Assembly: GCA_044433285.1 (NCBI GenBank)
Contig: JAWXTU010000073.1
Coordinates: 1 to 11,744, forward strand
From: Aphodosoma sp044433285
GTDB lineage: Bacteria > Bacteroidota > Bacteroidia > Bacteroidales > Paludibacteraceae
Direction: 5' to 3'
DNA length: 11,744 nt
The notes under the pieces are model-generated. The model had not been told where the DNA came from, searched no databases, and saw nothing but the letters and a program-made list of their open reading frames with translations. Positions within the stretch are counted from its first letter, which is position 1. Each line of letters begins with the position of its first letter. Position numbers and translations under genes: made by a program. Below, one piece after another: positions 1-8,469 of this stretch.

Positions 1-926
1 ATGGTGCTTTTGGTGGTGCTTTTGGCGGAGCAGGTGATGGGGCTTTTGGCGGTTTCGGTGGCAGTTTCGGTGGTTTTTGGGGCGGTTTTTGGGGCGGGAC
101 TATTAATGCACAAACTGCAATAGTCAAGCCCGATTTGAGCGTACCATCTAAGATTGCACCACTATATTTCGGACCAAGCGCACTACCTATCCCAGATATG
201 CTTGATGGGCGCACAAGTGGCGATTTTTCTGTAGAGTTGACATATGATTATTACGATGGGCATATGGGCGATATGACTCAGGGGTTGTATTTCAAAGCTG
301 TTGTACCACTCTTTAGCGACCGTGTTAATCTATCTGTCTGGCTCACCTCTGTAGTCGAATATTACCAAATGACCGAAGAGGTGCGCGAATTTCGTTCTGT
401 AGATGAGAGTATTGCACTTGAGGGTTGGGAGTATGGAGATGCTTATATTTCTACAGATATACATATACTTAAAGAGAAAAGATACATACCTGATGTGGCA
501 TTGCGAGTAGTACTAAAATCGGCTCTTGGAGGTGGATTTTATAAAGCTAGATATTTTGATACGCCAGGATACTTTTTTGATATTTCAACAGGTAAATCAT
601 TTAATTTTACCGACTCGTATTTCAAAGAGTTGCGCCTATCGGCTACCACTGGATTTTTGTGTTGGCAAACGGATAACGGACGACAAAATGATGCTGTTAT
701 GTATGGCGCACAGATAAAATTACAGACGCCACATTTCTATATAGCAGAGACTTTTGGTGGTTATTGGGGTTGGGAAGGCGATGGCGACAGACCGATGAGT
801 CTTAAAAGTGAGGCACACTTACAACTCGATGCACTAAAGGGATTTGAACCACTGTTATATCATCAATGGGGAATAGTTGACTACCCTTTTACCCAATGGC
901 GAATAGGTGTAGCATATAAATTTTAA
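1..926 (+). CDS. Conserved hypothetical outer-membrane beta-rich protein, 5' end outside window
   Basis: The reading frame is open from base 3 to the stop at 924-926, so the gene enters from the left edge and its start is not visible. A TTG at 135 could be read as a start but is not a believable one, because open in-frame coding continues upstream of it. The visible 307 residues begin with about 32 residues rich in Gly, Phe, Ala and Trp, then an AQT stretch, then motifs such as KIAPLYFGPSALPIPDMLDG. The rest alternates hydrophobic and polar residues with many Tyr, Phe and Trp, and the protein ends in AYKF, an aromatic C-terminus typical of outer-membrane beta-barrels. I recognise the general type from Bacteroidota but know no function for it. 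A 95-nt spacer separates it from mfd on the same strand, with no clear terminator. Barrel topology and outer-membrane location are inferred. Confidence 0.75.
   Translation, partial: GAFGGAFGGAGDGAFGGFGGSFGGFWGGFWGGTINAQTAIVKPDLSVPSKIAPLYFGPSALPIPDMLDGRTSGDFSVELTYDYYDGHMGDMTQGLYFKAVVPLFSDRVNLSVWLTSVVEYYQMTEEVREFRSVDESIALEGWEYGDAYISTDIHILKEKRYIPDVALRVVLKSALGGGFYKARYFDTPGYFFDISTGKSFNFTDSYFKELRLSATTGFLCWQTDNGRQNDAVMYGAQIKLQTPHFYIAETFGGYWGWEGDGDRPMSLKSEAHLQLDALKGFEPLLYHQWGIVDYPFTQWRIGVAYKF
3..98 (+). repeat. Low-complexity Gly/Phe-coding tract
   Basis: Thirty-two codons encode an irregular series of GAFGG, GGFGG and GGFWGG units. At the DNA level it is a G/T-rich imperfect repeat, including two adjacent copies of GGTGCTTTTGGT/C. 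Gly codons vary among GGT, GGC, GGA and GGG and Phe between TTT and TTC. This suggests selection on the peptide in this frame rather than a recent pure DNA expansion. It probably forms a flexible segment before the beta-rich domain. Confidence 0.7.
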
Positions 927-1021
927 CATCGAATATATCAAAAGTGAGATAAAAAAACTCGAACAAAAATAAAACAGTTTTTGAACATCTACTAGAAAAA
1001 TAATCTACAAACAGAACGAAA

Positions 1022-4000
1022 GTGAATTTACAAAATATTATAGAGCGGTATTCGCACCATCCACACATAAAAAATGGTATAAATTGGTTGAATGACCACA
1101 ACCAGAAGTCATTATACGCAGAGGGATTAAACGCCTCTGGGCGACCGCTATTTTTCTCTACACTGCAAAATATTCTGCCATCAAAACTGTTATTAATCCT
1201 CGACAACGCAGAAGATGCAGCATATGCATACAATGACATAGCCAACTCACTTGGCAAAGAGAATATTTCACTCCTCCCCTCGTCGTTCAGAAAATCGCCC
1301 AAACATGGCGAGCACGATATGGCAAATGAGATTTTGCGCACCGATGCACTAAATGTATTATCGAGCAAAAAGAGCTATATCGTAATCACATCACCAGAGG
1401 GTATAATAGAACGAGTATCATCTCAAAAGAGCATTAAAGATAAAAAACTACAACTGAAAGTTGGTGAGAACATAGATAGTGAAACAATCTCTGAGATGCT
1501 AAACAAATACCAGTTCGAGGAGGTAGATTTTGTATTTGAACCAGGACAGTTTTCGTGGCGTGGGAGTATTATAGATATATTTTCATTTACCAACGAGCGT
1601 CCGTATCGTATAGATTTATTTGGTGATACGATAGAGTCGATACGCACATTTGATATAGAAAAACAGCTCTCACTCGAACAACAAAAAGAGGTATTTATAC
1701 TACCAAATTTACGAAATATAGATAAAGCACAATCCATCTCTATACTCAATTACATATCGTCTGATACAATTGTTTGCTTTTCGGATTATAAATATTGCGT
1801 CAATCAACTAGATAATATCTATGATGAAACCTTAGTAAAAAAGAATAGTATTGAGGCGACTGCTGAGCTACTCGAGGTGTTGGTGAATGGCGAGATATTT
1901 GCAAAACAGATAGAGCCATTCAGAACTATTGAGTTTGGCAAGAAATCATATCTTGGCGCATCTACTACCCTTACATTTTCGCAAAACGCACAACCGCTTT
2001 TCCACAAAAATTTTGACATAGTATCTGAATCATTAAAATCCTATATATCACAAGGATACGATATATTTATATGTTCCGATTCGGTTAAACAGAACGATCG
2101 TATCAAAGCGATATTTGAAGAGCGTGGAGATGATATTAAATTTAGTGCGATAAAAAATACCATACACGAAGGTTTCATCGATAACGACCTATCTATTTGT
2201 TGTTTTACTGACCATCAGATATTCGATAGATTTCATAAATTCTCATTGCGCTCAGATGTTGCTCGTTCGGGCAAAGTGGCACTAACACTCAAAGAGTTGA
2301 ACCAATTTCAGATTGGTGATTTTGTGGTGCATATCGACCACGGAGTCGGACGATTTGGCGGCTTGGTAATTGTAGATAACAACGGACGTAAACAGGAGGT
2401 AATCAAGCTGATATACAAAGATGACGATGTGATATTTGTGTCAATACACGGACTGCATCGCATATCTAAATACAAAGGGCGCGATGGCGAACCTCCACGC
2501 ATTAATAAAGTGGGATCGGGAGCGTGGGAGCGACTAAAAGAGCGCACCAAAACCAAAGTAAAAGATATTGCGCGCGACCTGATAAGACTCTACGCTGCAC
2601 GCAAAGCAGAAAAGGGATTTCAATATTCGCCAGATAGCTATCTGCAACACGAATTAGAGGCATCATTTATATACGAAGATACACCAGACCAGGCAAAATC
2701 AACTACTGATATTAAGCACGATATGGAGTCGTCGTTGCCGATGGATAGGCTCATTTGTGGTGATGTAGGGTTTGGAAAAACAGAACTAGCTGTACGTGCG
2801 GCATTTAAGGCTGTAACCGACAGTAAACAGGTGGCTATAATGGTGCCGACCACCGTGCTTGCGCTGCAACACTTCAAGACATTTAGCGAACGATTAAGCG
2901 ATTTCCCTTGTAGAATTGAGTATATCAGTAGAGCTAAAAAACCAGCCGAAGCAAAAAGAATAAAACAGCAACTCATAGATGGCGAGATTGATATATTAAT
3001 CGGCACTCATAAAATTGCTGGTAAAGATATTAAATTCAAGGATTTAGGACTATTAGTTATAGACGAAGAGCAGAAATTTGGGGTATCGATAAAAGAGAAG
3101 ATTAAGGCACTAAAAGTGAATGTGGATACCCTCACCCTCACCGCCACACCAATACCACGTACGCTACAATTTTCGCTTATGGGGGCACGAGATTTGAGTA
3201 TCCTCACCACACCGCCACCCAACCGCTATCCTATTGCCACAGAGATATCTACCTACGACGATGAGATAATACGCGAGGCGATAACAACAGAGATGCAACG
3301 CAACGGACAGGTATTTTTTATCAATAACCGAGTGCAAAATATATATCTTATCGAGCAGAAAATACGTGCGTTAGTGCCAGATGTGCGCATTGCTGTGGCA
3401 CACGGACAGATGCCGACCGAACAACTAGAAAATACCATCATCGACTTTATCAACTACGATTATGATGTATTGATTGCAACCACAGTTATCGAGTCGGGGA
3501 TAGATATTCCGAACGTAAACACCATCATTATCAATAATGCGCATATGTTCGGGTTGAGCGATTTGCACCAGATGCGCGGACGTGTGGGGCGCAGCAATCG
3601 CAAGGCATATTGTTATCTAATAACACCGCCACTCAAAACATTATCTACCGATGCACAACGCCGCCTACGTGCCATTGAAACATTCTCTGATTTAGGTTCA
3701 GGATTTAGTATCGCAATGCAAGACCTTGATATACGCGGTGCAGGAAATATTTTAGGAGCGGAACAGAGCGGTTTCATCACAGATTTAGGGTATGAGACAT
3801 ATCAAAAGATACTAAATGAGGCACTTAACGAATTGAGAGAACAGGAGTTTGCCGACCTATTTGCCGATAAAAAGGGGAATAATATTGCATTCACACAAGA
3901 TTGTTATATCGAATCGGATATGGAGTTGATGTTGCCATATTGGTATGTCGAGTCGCAAAGTGAACGTATGTCGCTATACAGAGAGTTGGATAATATCCAA

Positions 4001-4360
4001 AACGAAGAGGCACTAAGTAAATACCAAGAGCGACTTATCGACCGCTTTGGACAGTTGCCAGAAGAGGCACAAAATCTGCTGAATATGGTCAGATTGAGAT
4101 GGTTGGCACAGCGATATGGAGTAGAACGGTTAATTCTGAAAAAAGAGAAGATGAGCGGTTATTTAATTAGTAACGAGAGCTCACCATTCTATCAATCTCC
4201 TCAATTTGAACAAATTATATCATATTGTATGGAGAATTATCGAAGTTGCCAGATATTACAGCGCAACGAGAAGAGACTATTTAGCGTGAGCAGTATTACA
4301 GATATCAATCAAGCATACAACACATTTTTGGCAATAGAGGCGTGCGTGCCGAAAAGATAA
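1022..4360 (+). CDS. mfd: Mfd, transcription-repair coupling factor
   Basis: Mfd is an ATP-dependent DNA translocase that pushes stalled RNA polymerase off damaged template DNA and recruits UvrA for nucleotide excision repair. This copy has 1112 residues, about the usual size. The UvrB-like N-terminal region contains R180, R196 and F200, spaced like the E. coli Mfd residues I recall as UvrA contacts (R165, R181, F185). The RNA-polymerase-interacting CarD-like domain runs from about 429 to 500 (FQIGDFVVHIDHGVGRF). The helicase core has Walker A GDVGFGKT (580-587), DEEQ (681-684), TATPIPR (707-713) and motif VI QMRGRVGR (850-857). The TRG translocation motif is at about 892-917 and the C-terminal regulatory domain follows. 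GTG at 1022 is the chosen start: an in-frame TAA lies at 1001-1003, and the conserved N-terminal segment begins immediately after the GTG. No Shine-Dalgarno is visible, as is usual in this phylum. It converges with lolA. Confidence 0.98.
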   Translation: MNLQNIIERYSHHPHIKNGINWLNDHNQKSLYAEGLNASGRPLFFSTLQNILPSKLLLILDNAEDAAYAYNDIANSLGKENISLLPSSFRKSPKHGEHDMANEILRTDALNVLSSKKSYIVITSPEGIIERVSSQKSIKDKKLQLKVGENIDSETISEMLNKYQFEEVDFVFEPGQFSWRGSIIDIFSFTNERPYRIDLFGDTIESIRTFDIEKQLSLEQQKEVFILPNLRNIDKAQSISILNYISSDTIVCFSDYKYCVNQLDNIYDETLVKKNSIEATAELLEVLVNGEIFAKQIEPFRTIEFGKKSYLGASTTLTFSQNAQPLFHKNFDIVSESLKSYISQGYDIFICSDSVKQNDRIKAIFEERGDDIKFSAIKNTIHEGFIDNDLSICCFTDHQIFDRFHKFSLRSDVARSGKVALTLKELNQFQIGDFVVHIDHGVGRFGGLVIVDNNGRKQEVIKLIYKDDDVIFVSIHGLHRISKYKGRDGEPPRINKVGSGAWERLKERTKTKVKDIARDLIRLYAARKAEKGFQYSPDSYLQHELEASFIYEDTPDQAKSTTDIKHDMESSLPMDRLICGDVGFGKTELAVRAAFKAVTDSKQVAIMVPTTVLALQHFKTFSERLSDFPCRIEYISRAKKPAEAKRIKQQLIDGEIDILIGTHKIAGKDIKFKDLGLLVIDEEQKFGVSIKEKIKALKVNVDTLTLTATPIPRTLQFSLMGARDLSILTTPPPNRYPIATEISTYDDEIIREAITTEMQRNGQVFFINNRVQNIYLIEQKIRALVPDVRIAVAHGQMPTEQLENTIIDFINYDYDVLIATTVIESGIDIPNVNTIIINNAHMFGLSDLHQMRGRVGRSNRKAYCYLITPPLKTLSTDAQRRLRAIETFSDLGSGFSIAMQDLDIRGAGNILGAEQSGFITDLGYETYQKILNEALNELREQEFADLFADKKGNNIAFTQDCYIESDMELMLPYWYVESQSERMSLYRELDNIQNEEALSKYQERLIDRFGQLPEEAQNLLNMVRLRWLAQRYGVERLILKKEKMSGYLISNESSPFYQSPQFEQIISYCMENYRSCQILQRNEKRLFSVSSITDINQAYNTFLAIEACVPKR

Positions 4361-4367
4361 AGTTTTG

Positions 4368-4436
4368 TTAGACTAGCAGATAGAGACTCGCAACGAGTTA
4401 GAGGTTAGCAAAGCGTTAGAGACTCGCTAACACTCT
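4368..4436. repeat. Convergent spacer with inverted and direct repeats, possible bidirectional terminator
   Basis: This fills the gap between the convergent stops of mfd and lolA. ACTCG (4386-4390) and CGAGT (4394-4398) form a 5-bp stem with a 3-nt loop. A second, larger stem pairs AGAG+GTTAGC (4400-4409) with GCTAAC+CTCT (4426-4436, one bulged A at 4432). The 11-mer TAGAGACTCGC occurs at 4381-4391 and again at 4417-4427, so the segment also reads as two imperfect tandem copies about 30 nt apart. There is no clean U-tract, so terminator function is inferred from position and symmetry only. Confidence 0.5.
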
Positions 4437-5080
4437 TATCTCAAATCATTTACATATACGTTTGGATATTTTGCGGTTTGAAACGTAAAAGCATCATCTG
4501 CAGGAGTAACCTTCTTCATTCGGTTCCATAAAAAGGTAATAATGTTGCCACTGCGCTCATAAATTTTGATAGAAGTAGGAAGTTTAGTAGCATCGTCTAC
4601 CACCAATGTAACCTTGAAAATATCAAGCGATTTCACATCCTCTTTCTCCGCAAAGAAATTGATAACAGTAGCATTATCTAGTTGATTTGGGTCTAATTTT
4701 ATTCGTCGAGTCTCGAGATAATAATCAATCATAGACATAGGATTAGTAGCCCTCAACTCCTCCACCGTAGGCTCTGTAATTGACACCTCATTATCCGCAG
4801 CCATAAATACCCACTGCGTTTTACCGTCGAAAATAGCCTCAAAATCGCCAATCGTATAAGAGTATCTTTCGCCATCAATCAAACAATTACCACGCTGCTC
4901 ATCAGCAGTTTCAGTCTGCGCGCTATAAAAAACCATTGAAAAATCGCCACTATAAGCATTGCGCTTTAGTTGGCGCAACGATGATTTTACAACACGTTCT
5001 GCCTCAGCATCATTTTGCGCTGTAGCTATTACAGGCAAAAATAGAAGCAGCATAAAAAATGCTATAACTGTTTTTTTCAT
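4436..5080 (-). CDS. lolA: LolA-like periplasmic lipoprotein carrier protein
   Basis: LolA-family proteins accept lipoproteins released from the inner membrane and ferry them through the periplasm to the outer membrane. The 214-residue product opens with a clear signal peptide: MKK, a hydrophobic core, then ATA|QN, with cleavage expected after residue 21. There is no lipobox Cys, so the mature protein should be soluble. The mature part has the fold signature of the family in order: an N-terminal helix (VVKSSLRQLKRNAYSGDFSM), a strand-rich middle with FDGKTQWVFMAADNEV, and late strands with DDATKLPTSIKIYERSGN. It lies 83 nt downstream of ftsK on the same strand, a pairing I know from other Bacteroidales, and no TAnnTTTG box is seen before it. 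It is therefore probably transcribed with ftsK. Sequence similarity to proteobacterial LolA is low, so the assignment rests on the overall pattern and context. Confidence 0.85.
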   Translation of the reverse strand: MKKTVIAFFMLLLFLPVIATAQNDAEAERVVKSSLRQLKRNAYSGDFSMVFYSAQTETADEQRGNCLIDGERYSYTIGDFEAIFDGKTQWVFMAADNEVSITEPTVEELRATNPMSMIDYYLETRRIKLDPNQLDNATVINFFAEKEDVKSLDIFKVTLVVDDATKLPTSIKIYERSGNIITFLWNRMKKVTPADDAFTFQTAKYPNVYVNDLR

Positions 5081-5108
5081 ATTTTTTTGTTTGTAGGTTT
5101 AAAATCGC

Positions 5109-5154
5109 CTATAAGAGAGAGCCCTATGATAAAATTTTTAGAGTTCTCTTATAG
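5109..5154 (-). other. Inverted repeat in the ftsK-lolA intergenic gap
   Basis: CTATAAGAGA (5109-5118) and TCTCTTATAG (5145-5154) are perfect 10-base inverted copies around a 26-nt interval. They sit just after the ftsK stop and before the lolA start, on the transcript of both. No U-tract follows on the lolA side. The structure could be a partial terminator, an RNA-processing or stability element, or a protein-binding palindrome. The sequence does not decide between these. Confidence 0.5.
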
Positions 5155-5163
5155 AGTTCCTAA

Positions 5164-7698
5164 TTACAGTCCGCCAAGCAACTGATCAAGCTCATATTCA
5201 GTTTGGATAAGCACATCACGCGGTTTGCTCCCCTTAGCAGCACCCACTACACCAGCCACCTCCATCTGGTCCATAATGCGCCCAGCACGGTTAAATCCTA
5301 TTTCAAATTTACGTTGTATGTTACTTGTAGAACCAATCTGACTACTAACGATATAGCGTGCCACCTCCTCGAAATATGGGTCGCGCTTAGCAAGATCCAC
5401 ACCCGACAAATCAGCATCACTCTCCGCCACATCTGGTTCTGGGAGGATAAACGCAGTAGGGTAACCTTGTTGTTGCGAAATATAAGATACAATCTCCTCT
5501 ACCTCAGGCGTATCAACAAAAGCACATTGCACACGCACAGGGGCTTCGCCTTGCGCAAACAACAAATCACCACGACCAATTAACTGTTGCGCACCTGGGC
5601 GATCGAGAATAGTTTTTGAGTCTACCCCACTAGATACCCTAAACGCAATACGAGCAGGGAAATTGGCTTTAATCACACCCGTAATGATATTCACCGACGG
5701 ACGTTGAGTTGCAAGAATCATATGCATACCCACCGCACGTGCCAATTGAGCAATACGAGCAATTGGGAGTTCCACCTCCTTACCTGCCGTCATAATCAAA
5801 TCTCCAAACTCATCTACCACCACCACAATATAAGGGAGATATTTATGCCCCTTGAGCGGATTGAGTTTGCGCTCGATAAACTTCTTGTTATACTCCTTGA
5901 TATTACGAGAGCCAGCAGATTTTAGCAAATCATAGCGCATATCCATCTCCTTACAGAGCGAATTGAGCGTTTGCACCACCTTGCTAGTATCAGTAATTAC
6001 AGCCTCCTCCGTATCAGGTATTTTGGCTAAGAAATGGTTTTCGATATTACTGAAAACACTGAACTCCACCTTTTTAGGGTCGATAAGCACCATCTTCAGT
6101 TGCGAAGGGTGTTTTTTGTAGAGCAGCGAAGTGATTATCGCATTAAGCCCAACAGATTTACCTTGACCAGTAGCCCCCGCCACAAGCAAGTGCGGCATCT
6201 TAGCGAGGTCGAACGTAAACACCTCATTCGTGATAGTTCTACCCAGCGCAACTGGCAGGTCGAACTGCGACTCTTGGAACTTCTTAGAGGCGATAGAACC
6301 GTGCATACTAACGATTTTCGGATTACTATTTGGCACCTCAATACCGATAGTACCCTTACCCGGCATTGGTGCAATAATACGGATACCAATTGCCGAAAGC
6401 GAAAGCATTATATCATCTTCCAGATTTCTGATTTTAGAGATACGCACCCCATTTTCTGGTACAATTTCGTAGAGCGTGATAGTAGGACCAATCGTTTCAT
6501 AGATAGTCTTCACCCCGATACCGAAATTCTTCAGAGTGGTGATAATCTTCATCTGATTAGCCTTCTTCTCCTCATCGCTCAATTTATCCTCTTGCTTAGG
6601 ATACTCCTTAAGCAGATTGAGCGTAGGATATTTGTAGTAAGACAAATCGAGCGTTGGGTCGTACGGTTTAAGATTTGCATCCACCTCCTCATTTTTGGCA
6701 GCCTCTACCTCCACCACAGAAACCACATCACCACCGTTCGTATCATCGGTAGCGTTCGTATCCTCCTTAACATCATCTATATCAGTCTTATTATCCACCA
6801 CATCAATATCATCAGCAACAGCAGGAGTTGGTATTATCTCCACAGTATCCACCACATCATCTTCTGTAGGTTTATTTGAAATCACCTCAATAGTTATATC
6901 ATCATTATTTTCATCATTATTTTCATCATTATTTTCATCATTATTTTCATCTTCACCGCTATTATCCTCAGTCTCATCATTATTCACCCAATCAGGATTG
7001 ACAATATCATCGCCAATTCTCACCACCTCATCTCCACTCTCCTCTGTGGCAAATTCATCTGTATCAGCATTCTCCACTGCATCACGTTGTTTTTTCGTTA
7101 ATAACGATCGGATAGCAGGAATAGTGGCACTAAACGCAAAGACAGAGAATACCAAAAATGCCCCTATCACGATGAGCAGCGTACCCGGAATACCCAGATT
7201 AGTAACCAGATATGCGGTAATAAACTCGCCATATAGACCACCAATACTAAAGAATGAACCCGCAGTAAACGAACCAAAGAAAAATTGCAACATTAAAGGC
7301 GCCCAAAGCACAAAAAGGATTGGGAACAAAAAAGCGCGCCATAATTTCATCACAGGCGCCTTAATCAAACGCATAGAGATAGCAAAAGGGATGACCAACA
7401 GTGCAAAAGATGCCAAGCCCAAATAGTTATTCACCACCAACTCAGCCAGTTTCGCACCACGCAAACCAGTCCAGTTTTGGATATTCTTGCTCATTTCAGA
7501 CTCAGAGAGCACACTATTACTGATAATACTCATATCCTCAGCCCCAGTAAACAAGAACGAAATCAGAGCCAGAGTAACATACAAAGTGATGAATAATAAG
7601 ATAATACCTAGTGCGAAGTTGAATTTTTCATTGCCAAACAACTTCTTAAATATATTAGGTTTATTGCCTCTATTTTGTTTTGTGGATTTTTTAGCCAT
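5164..7698 (-). CDS. ftsK: FtsK/SpoIIIE-family DNA translocase
   Basis: FtsK sits at the division septum and pumps chromosomal DNA so that terminus regions are cleared and dimers resolved. From the ATG at 7698 the protein has 844 residues. Four membrane segments lie at about 27-50, 90-112, 120-141 and 167-191. An acidic, Asp/Glu/Asn-rich linker follows (about 205-355) with four ENND units at 251-266. The motor contains Walker A GATGQGKS (508-515) and Walker B VVVVDEFGD (Asp629, Glu630). The C-terminal winged-helix gamma domain, which reads orientation sequences in the DNA, covers about 775-844. An in-frame TTG at 7732-7734 would add 12 residues. I reject it because that codon lies inside the likely -7 promoter box, so it would not be in the mRNA, and MAKKSTK is a normal FtsK N-terminus. 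lolA follows in the same operon; nth is divergent. Confidence 0.97.
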   Translation of the reverse strand: MAKKSTKQNRGNKPNIFKKLFGNEKFNFALGIILLFITLYVTLALISFLFTGAEDMSIISNSVLSESEMSKNIQNWTGLRGAKLAELVVNNYLGLASFALLVIPFAISMRLIKAPVMKLWRAFLFPILFVLWAPLMLQFFFGSFTAGSFFSIGGLYGEFITAYLVTNLGIPGTLLIVIGAFLVFSVFAFSATIPAIRSLLTKKQRDAVENADTDEFATEESGDEVVRIGDDIVNPDWVNNDETEDNSGEDENNDENNDENNDENNDDITIEVISNKPTEDDVVDTVEIIPTPAVADDIDVVDNKTDIDDVKEDTNATDDTNGGDVVSVVEVEAAKNEEVDANLKPYDPTLDLSYYKYPTLNLLKEYPKQEDKLSDEEKKANQMKIITTLKNFGIGVKTIYETIGPTITLYEIVPENGVRISKIRNLEDDIMLSLSAIGIRIIAPMPGKGTIGIEVPNSNPKIVSMHGSIASKKFQESQFDLPVALGRTITNEVFTFDLAKMPHLLVAGATGQGKSVGLNAIITSLLYKKHPSQLKMVLIDPKKVEFSVFSNIENHFLAKIPDTEEAVITDTSKVVQTLNSLCKEMDMRYDLLKSAGSRNIKEYNKKFIERKLNPLKGHKYLPYIVVVVDEFGDLIMTAGKEVELPIARIAQLARAVGMHMILATQRPSVNIITGVIKANFPARIAFRVSSGVDSKTILDRPGAQQLIGRGDLLFAQGEAPVRVQCAFVDTPEVEEIVSYISQQQGYPTAFILPEPDVAESDADLSGVDLAKRDPYFEEVARYIVSSQIGSTSNIQRKFEIGFNRAGRIMDQMEVAGVVGAAKGSKPRDVLIQTEYELDQLLGGL
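6901..6948 (-). repeat. Four perfect 12-bp tandem repeats in the FtsK linker
   Basis: The plus-strand unit ATCATTATTTTC is repeated exactly four times. On the coding strand each unit is GAAAATAATGAT, giving Glu-Asn-Asn-Asp. Because the unit is 12 bp, slippage gains or losses would keep ftsK in frame and only change linker length. Confidence 0.95.
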
Positions 7699-7731
7699 AA
7701 GAGATTTTGGATTGTTTTTTAAAATCGACCA

Positions 7732-7739
7732 CAAAGTTA
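7732..7739 (-). promoter_or_regulatory. Predicted -7 box of the ftsK-lolA promoter
   Basis: On the minus strand this reads TAACTTTG, a perfect match to the Bacteroidota -7 consensus TAnnTTTG. It lies 33 nt upstream of the ftsK ATG. I could not find a convincing TTTG -33 element at the usual distance. Confidence 0.6.
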
Positions 7740-7771
7740 CAAAAATATTTTCATATATGGATAAAAAAAAC

Positions 7772-7779
7772 TAATTTTG
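7772..7779 (+). promoter_or_regulatory. Predicted -7 box of the nth promoter
   Basis: TAATTTTG matches the TAnnTTTG consensus and lies 29 nt before the nth ATG. The upstream -33 element is weak, and the match is less distinctive because the region is AT-rich. It is back-to-back with the ftsK box, 32 nt away. Confidence 0.5.
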
Positions 7780-7808
7780 CATGATTTTTTACTTTTCATT
7801 TTACACAT

Positions 7809-8444
7809 ATGACAATTAAAGATAGATATGAGGCTGTAATCAATTGGTTTATTGAATCGGGCGCATCGGATAAACCAGAATTGATATATCACGACAATTT
7901 TTCGCTATTAGTAGCCGTTATACTCAGTGCACAGTGCACCGATAAGCGAGTGAATATGGTAACCCCCGCACTACTAGCGGCATATCCTACACCGATTGAG
8001 ATGGCAAAAGCCGAAGTATCAGAGATATATGAATATGTAAAATCAGTATCATACCCAAACGCCAAAGCACAACATTTACAGTCGATGGCAGAGGGATTAA
8101 TCGAGAAATTCGGAGGAGAAGTACCTGCCACACGCGACGAACTGACACAATTGGCAGGCGTGGGGCGCAAAACAGCCAATGTGATATTAGCCGTATGTTT
8201 CGGACAGCCCACTATGGCAGTTGATACACACGTATTTAGAGTATCTAACCGTATCGGACTCACAAACAACAGCAAAACACCATTAGAGACAGAAAAAGCA
8301 CTCACAAAATATATCCCAGAAGAGTTGATGCCCAAGGCACATCACTGGTTGATACTGCACGGACGATATGTGTGCACAGCGCGCAAACCAAAGTGCGAAG
8401 AGTGCGGATTATCAATGTACTGCAAAGAGTTTAATAATTATTAG
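7809..8444 (+). CDS. nth: Endonuclease III (DNA glycosylase/AP lyase)
   Basis: Nth removes oxidised pyrimidines from DNA and nicks the abasic site by beta-elimination in base excision repair. The 211-residue protein has the family's usual length. It shows the helix-hairpin-helix LAGVGRKTANVIL with catalytic Lys121, the catalytic Asp139 in AVDTHVFRV, and the complete C-terminal iron-sulfur cluster motif Cys189-x6-Cys196-x2-Cys199-x5-Cys205. The start ATG at 7809 matches the normal N-terminus and lies 29 nt after a TAnnTTTG box. It is transcribed away from ftsK. A 67-nt spacer with repeats leads to the next gene on the same strand, which may be co-transcribed. Confidence 0.98.
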   Translation: MTIKDRYEAVINWFIESGASDKPELIYHDNFSLLVAVILSAQCTDKRVNMVTPALLAAYPTPIEMAKAEVSEIYEYVKSVSYPNAKAQHLQSMAEGLIEKFGGEVPATRDELTQLAGVGRKTANVILAVCFGQPTMAVDTHVFRVSNRIGLTNNSKTPLETEKALTKYIPEELMPKAHHWLILHGRYVCTARKPKCEECGLSMYCKEFNNY

Positions 8445-8469
8445 TTGTTAATTGTTAGTTATCAACGAG

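Noticed and set aside
1..123. Frame-1 open stretch starting with ATG at base 1, giving a very hydrophobic 40-residue peptide
   Set aside because: It is the other-frame reading of the Gly/Phe repeat. Codon variation supports frame 3, which continues into the long beta-rich protein.
964..983. CAAAAA/TTTTTG inverted words between the first gene and mfd, and a possible -33/-7 pair at 978-1008
   Set aside because: They are short A/T runs expected by chance in this AT-rich spacer, and the TAATCTAC -7 candidate matches the TAnnTTTG consensus poorly.
889..1368. 159-codon minus-strand open frame over the start of mfd
   Set aside because: It covers the conserved Mfd N-terminus on the opposite strand and has no recognisable domain.
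6034..6879. 281-codon plus-strand open frame opposite ftsK
   Set aside because: It overlaps the conserved FtsK motor on the other strand. Its translation is rich in His, Arg and Ile with no recognisable motif, typical of an antisense artefact.
6695..7426. Long plus-strand open frame opposite ftsK, very rich in Ser and Thr
   Set aside because: It is the antisense shadow of the acidic linker and membrane region of FtsK and has no domain or start signal of its own.
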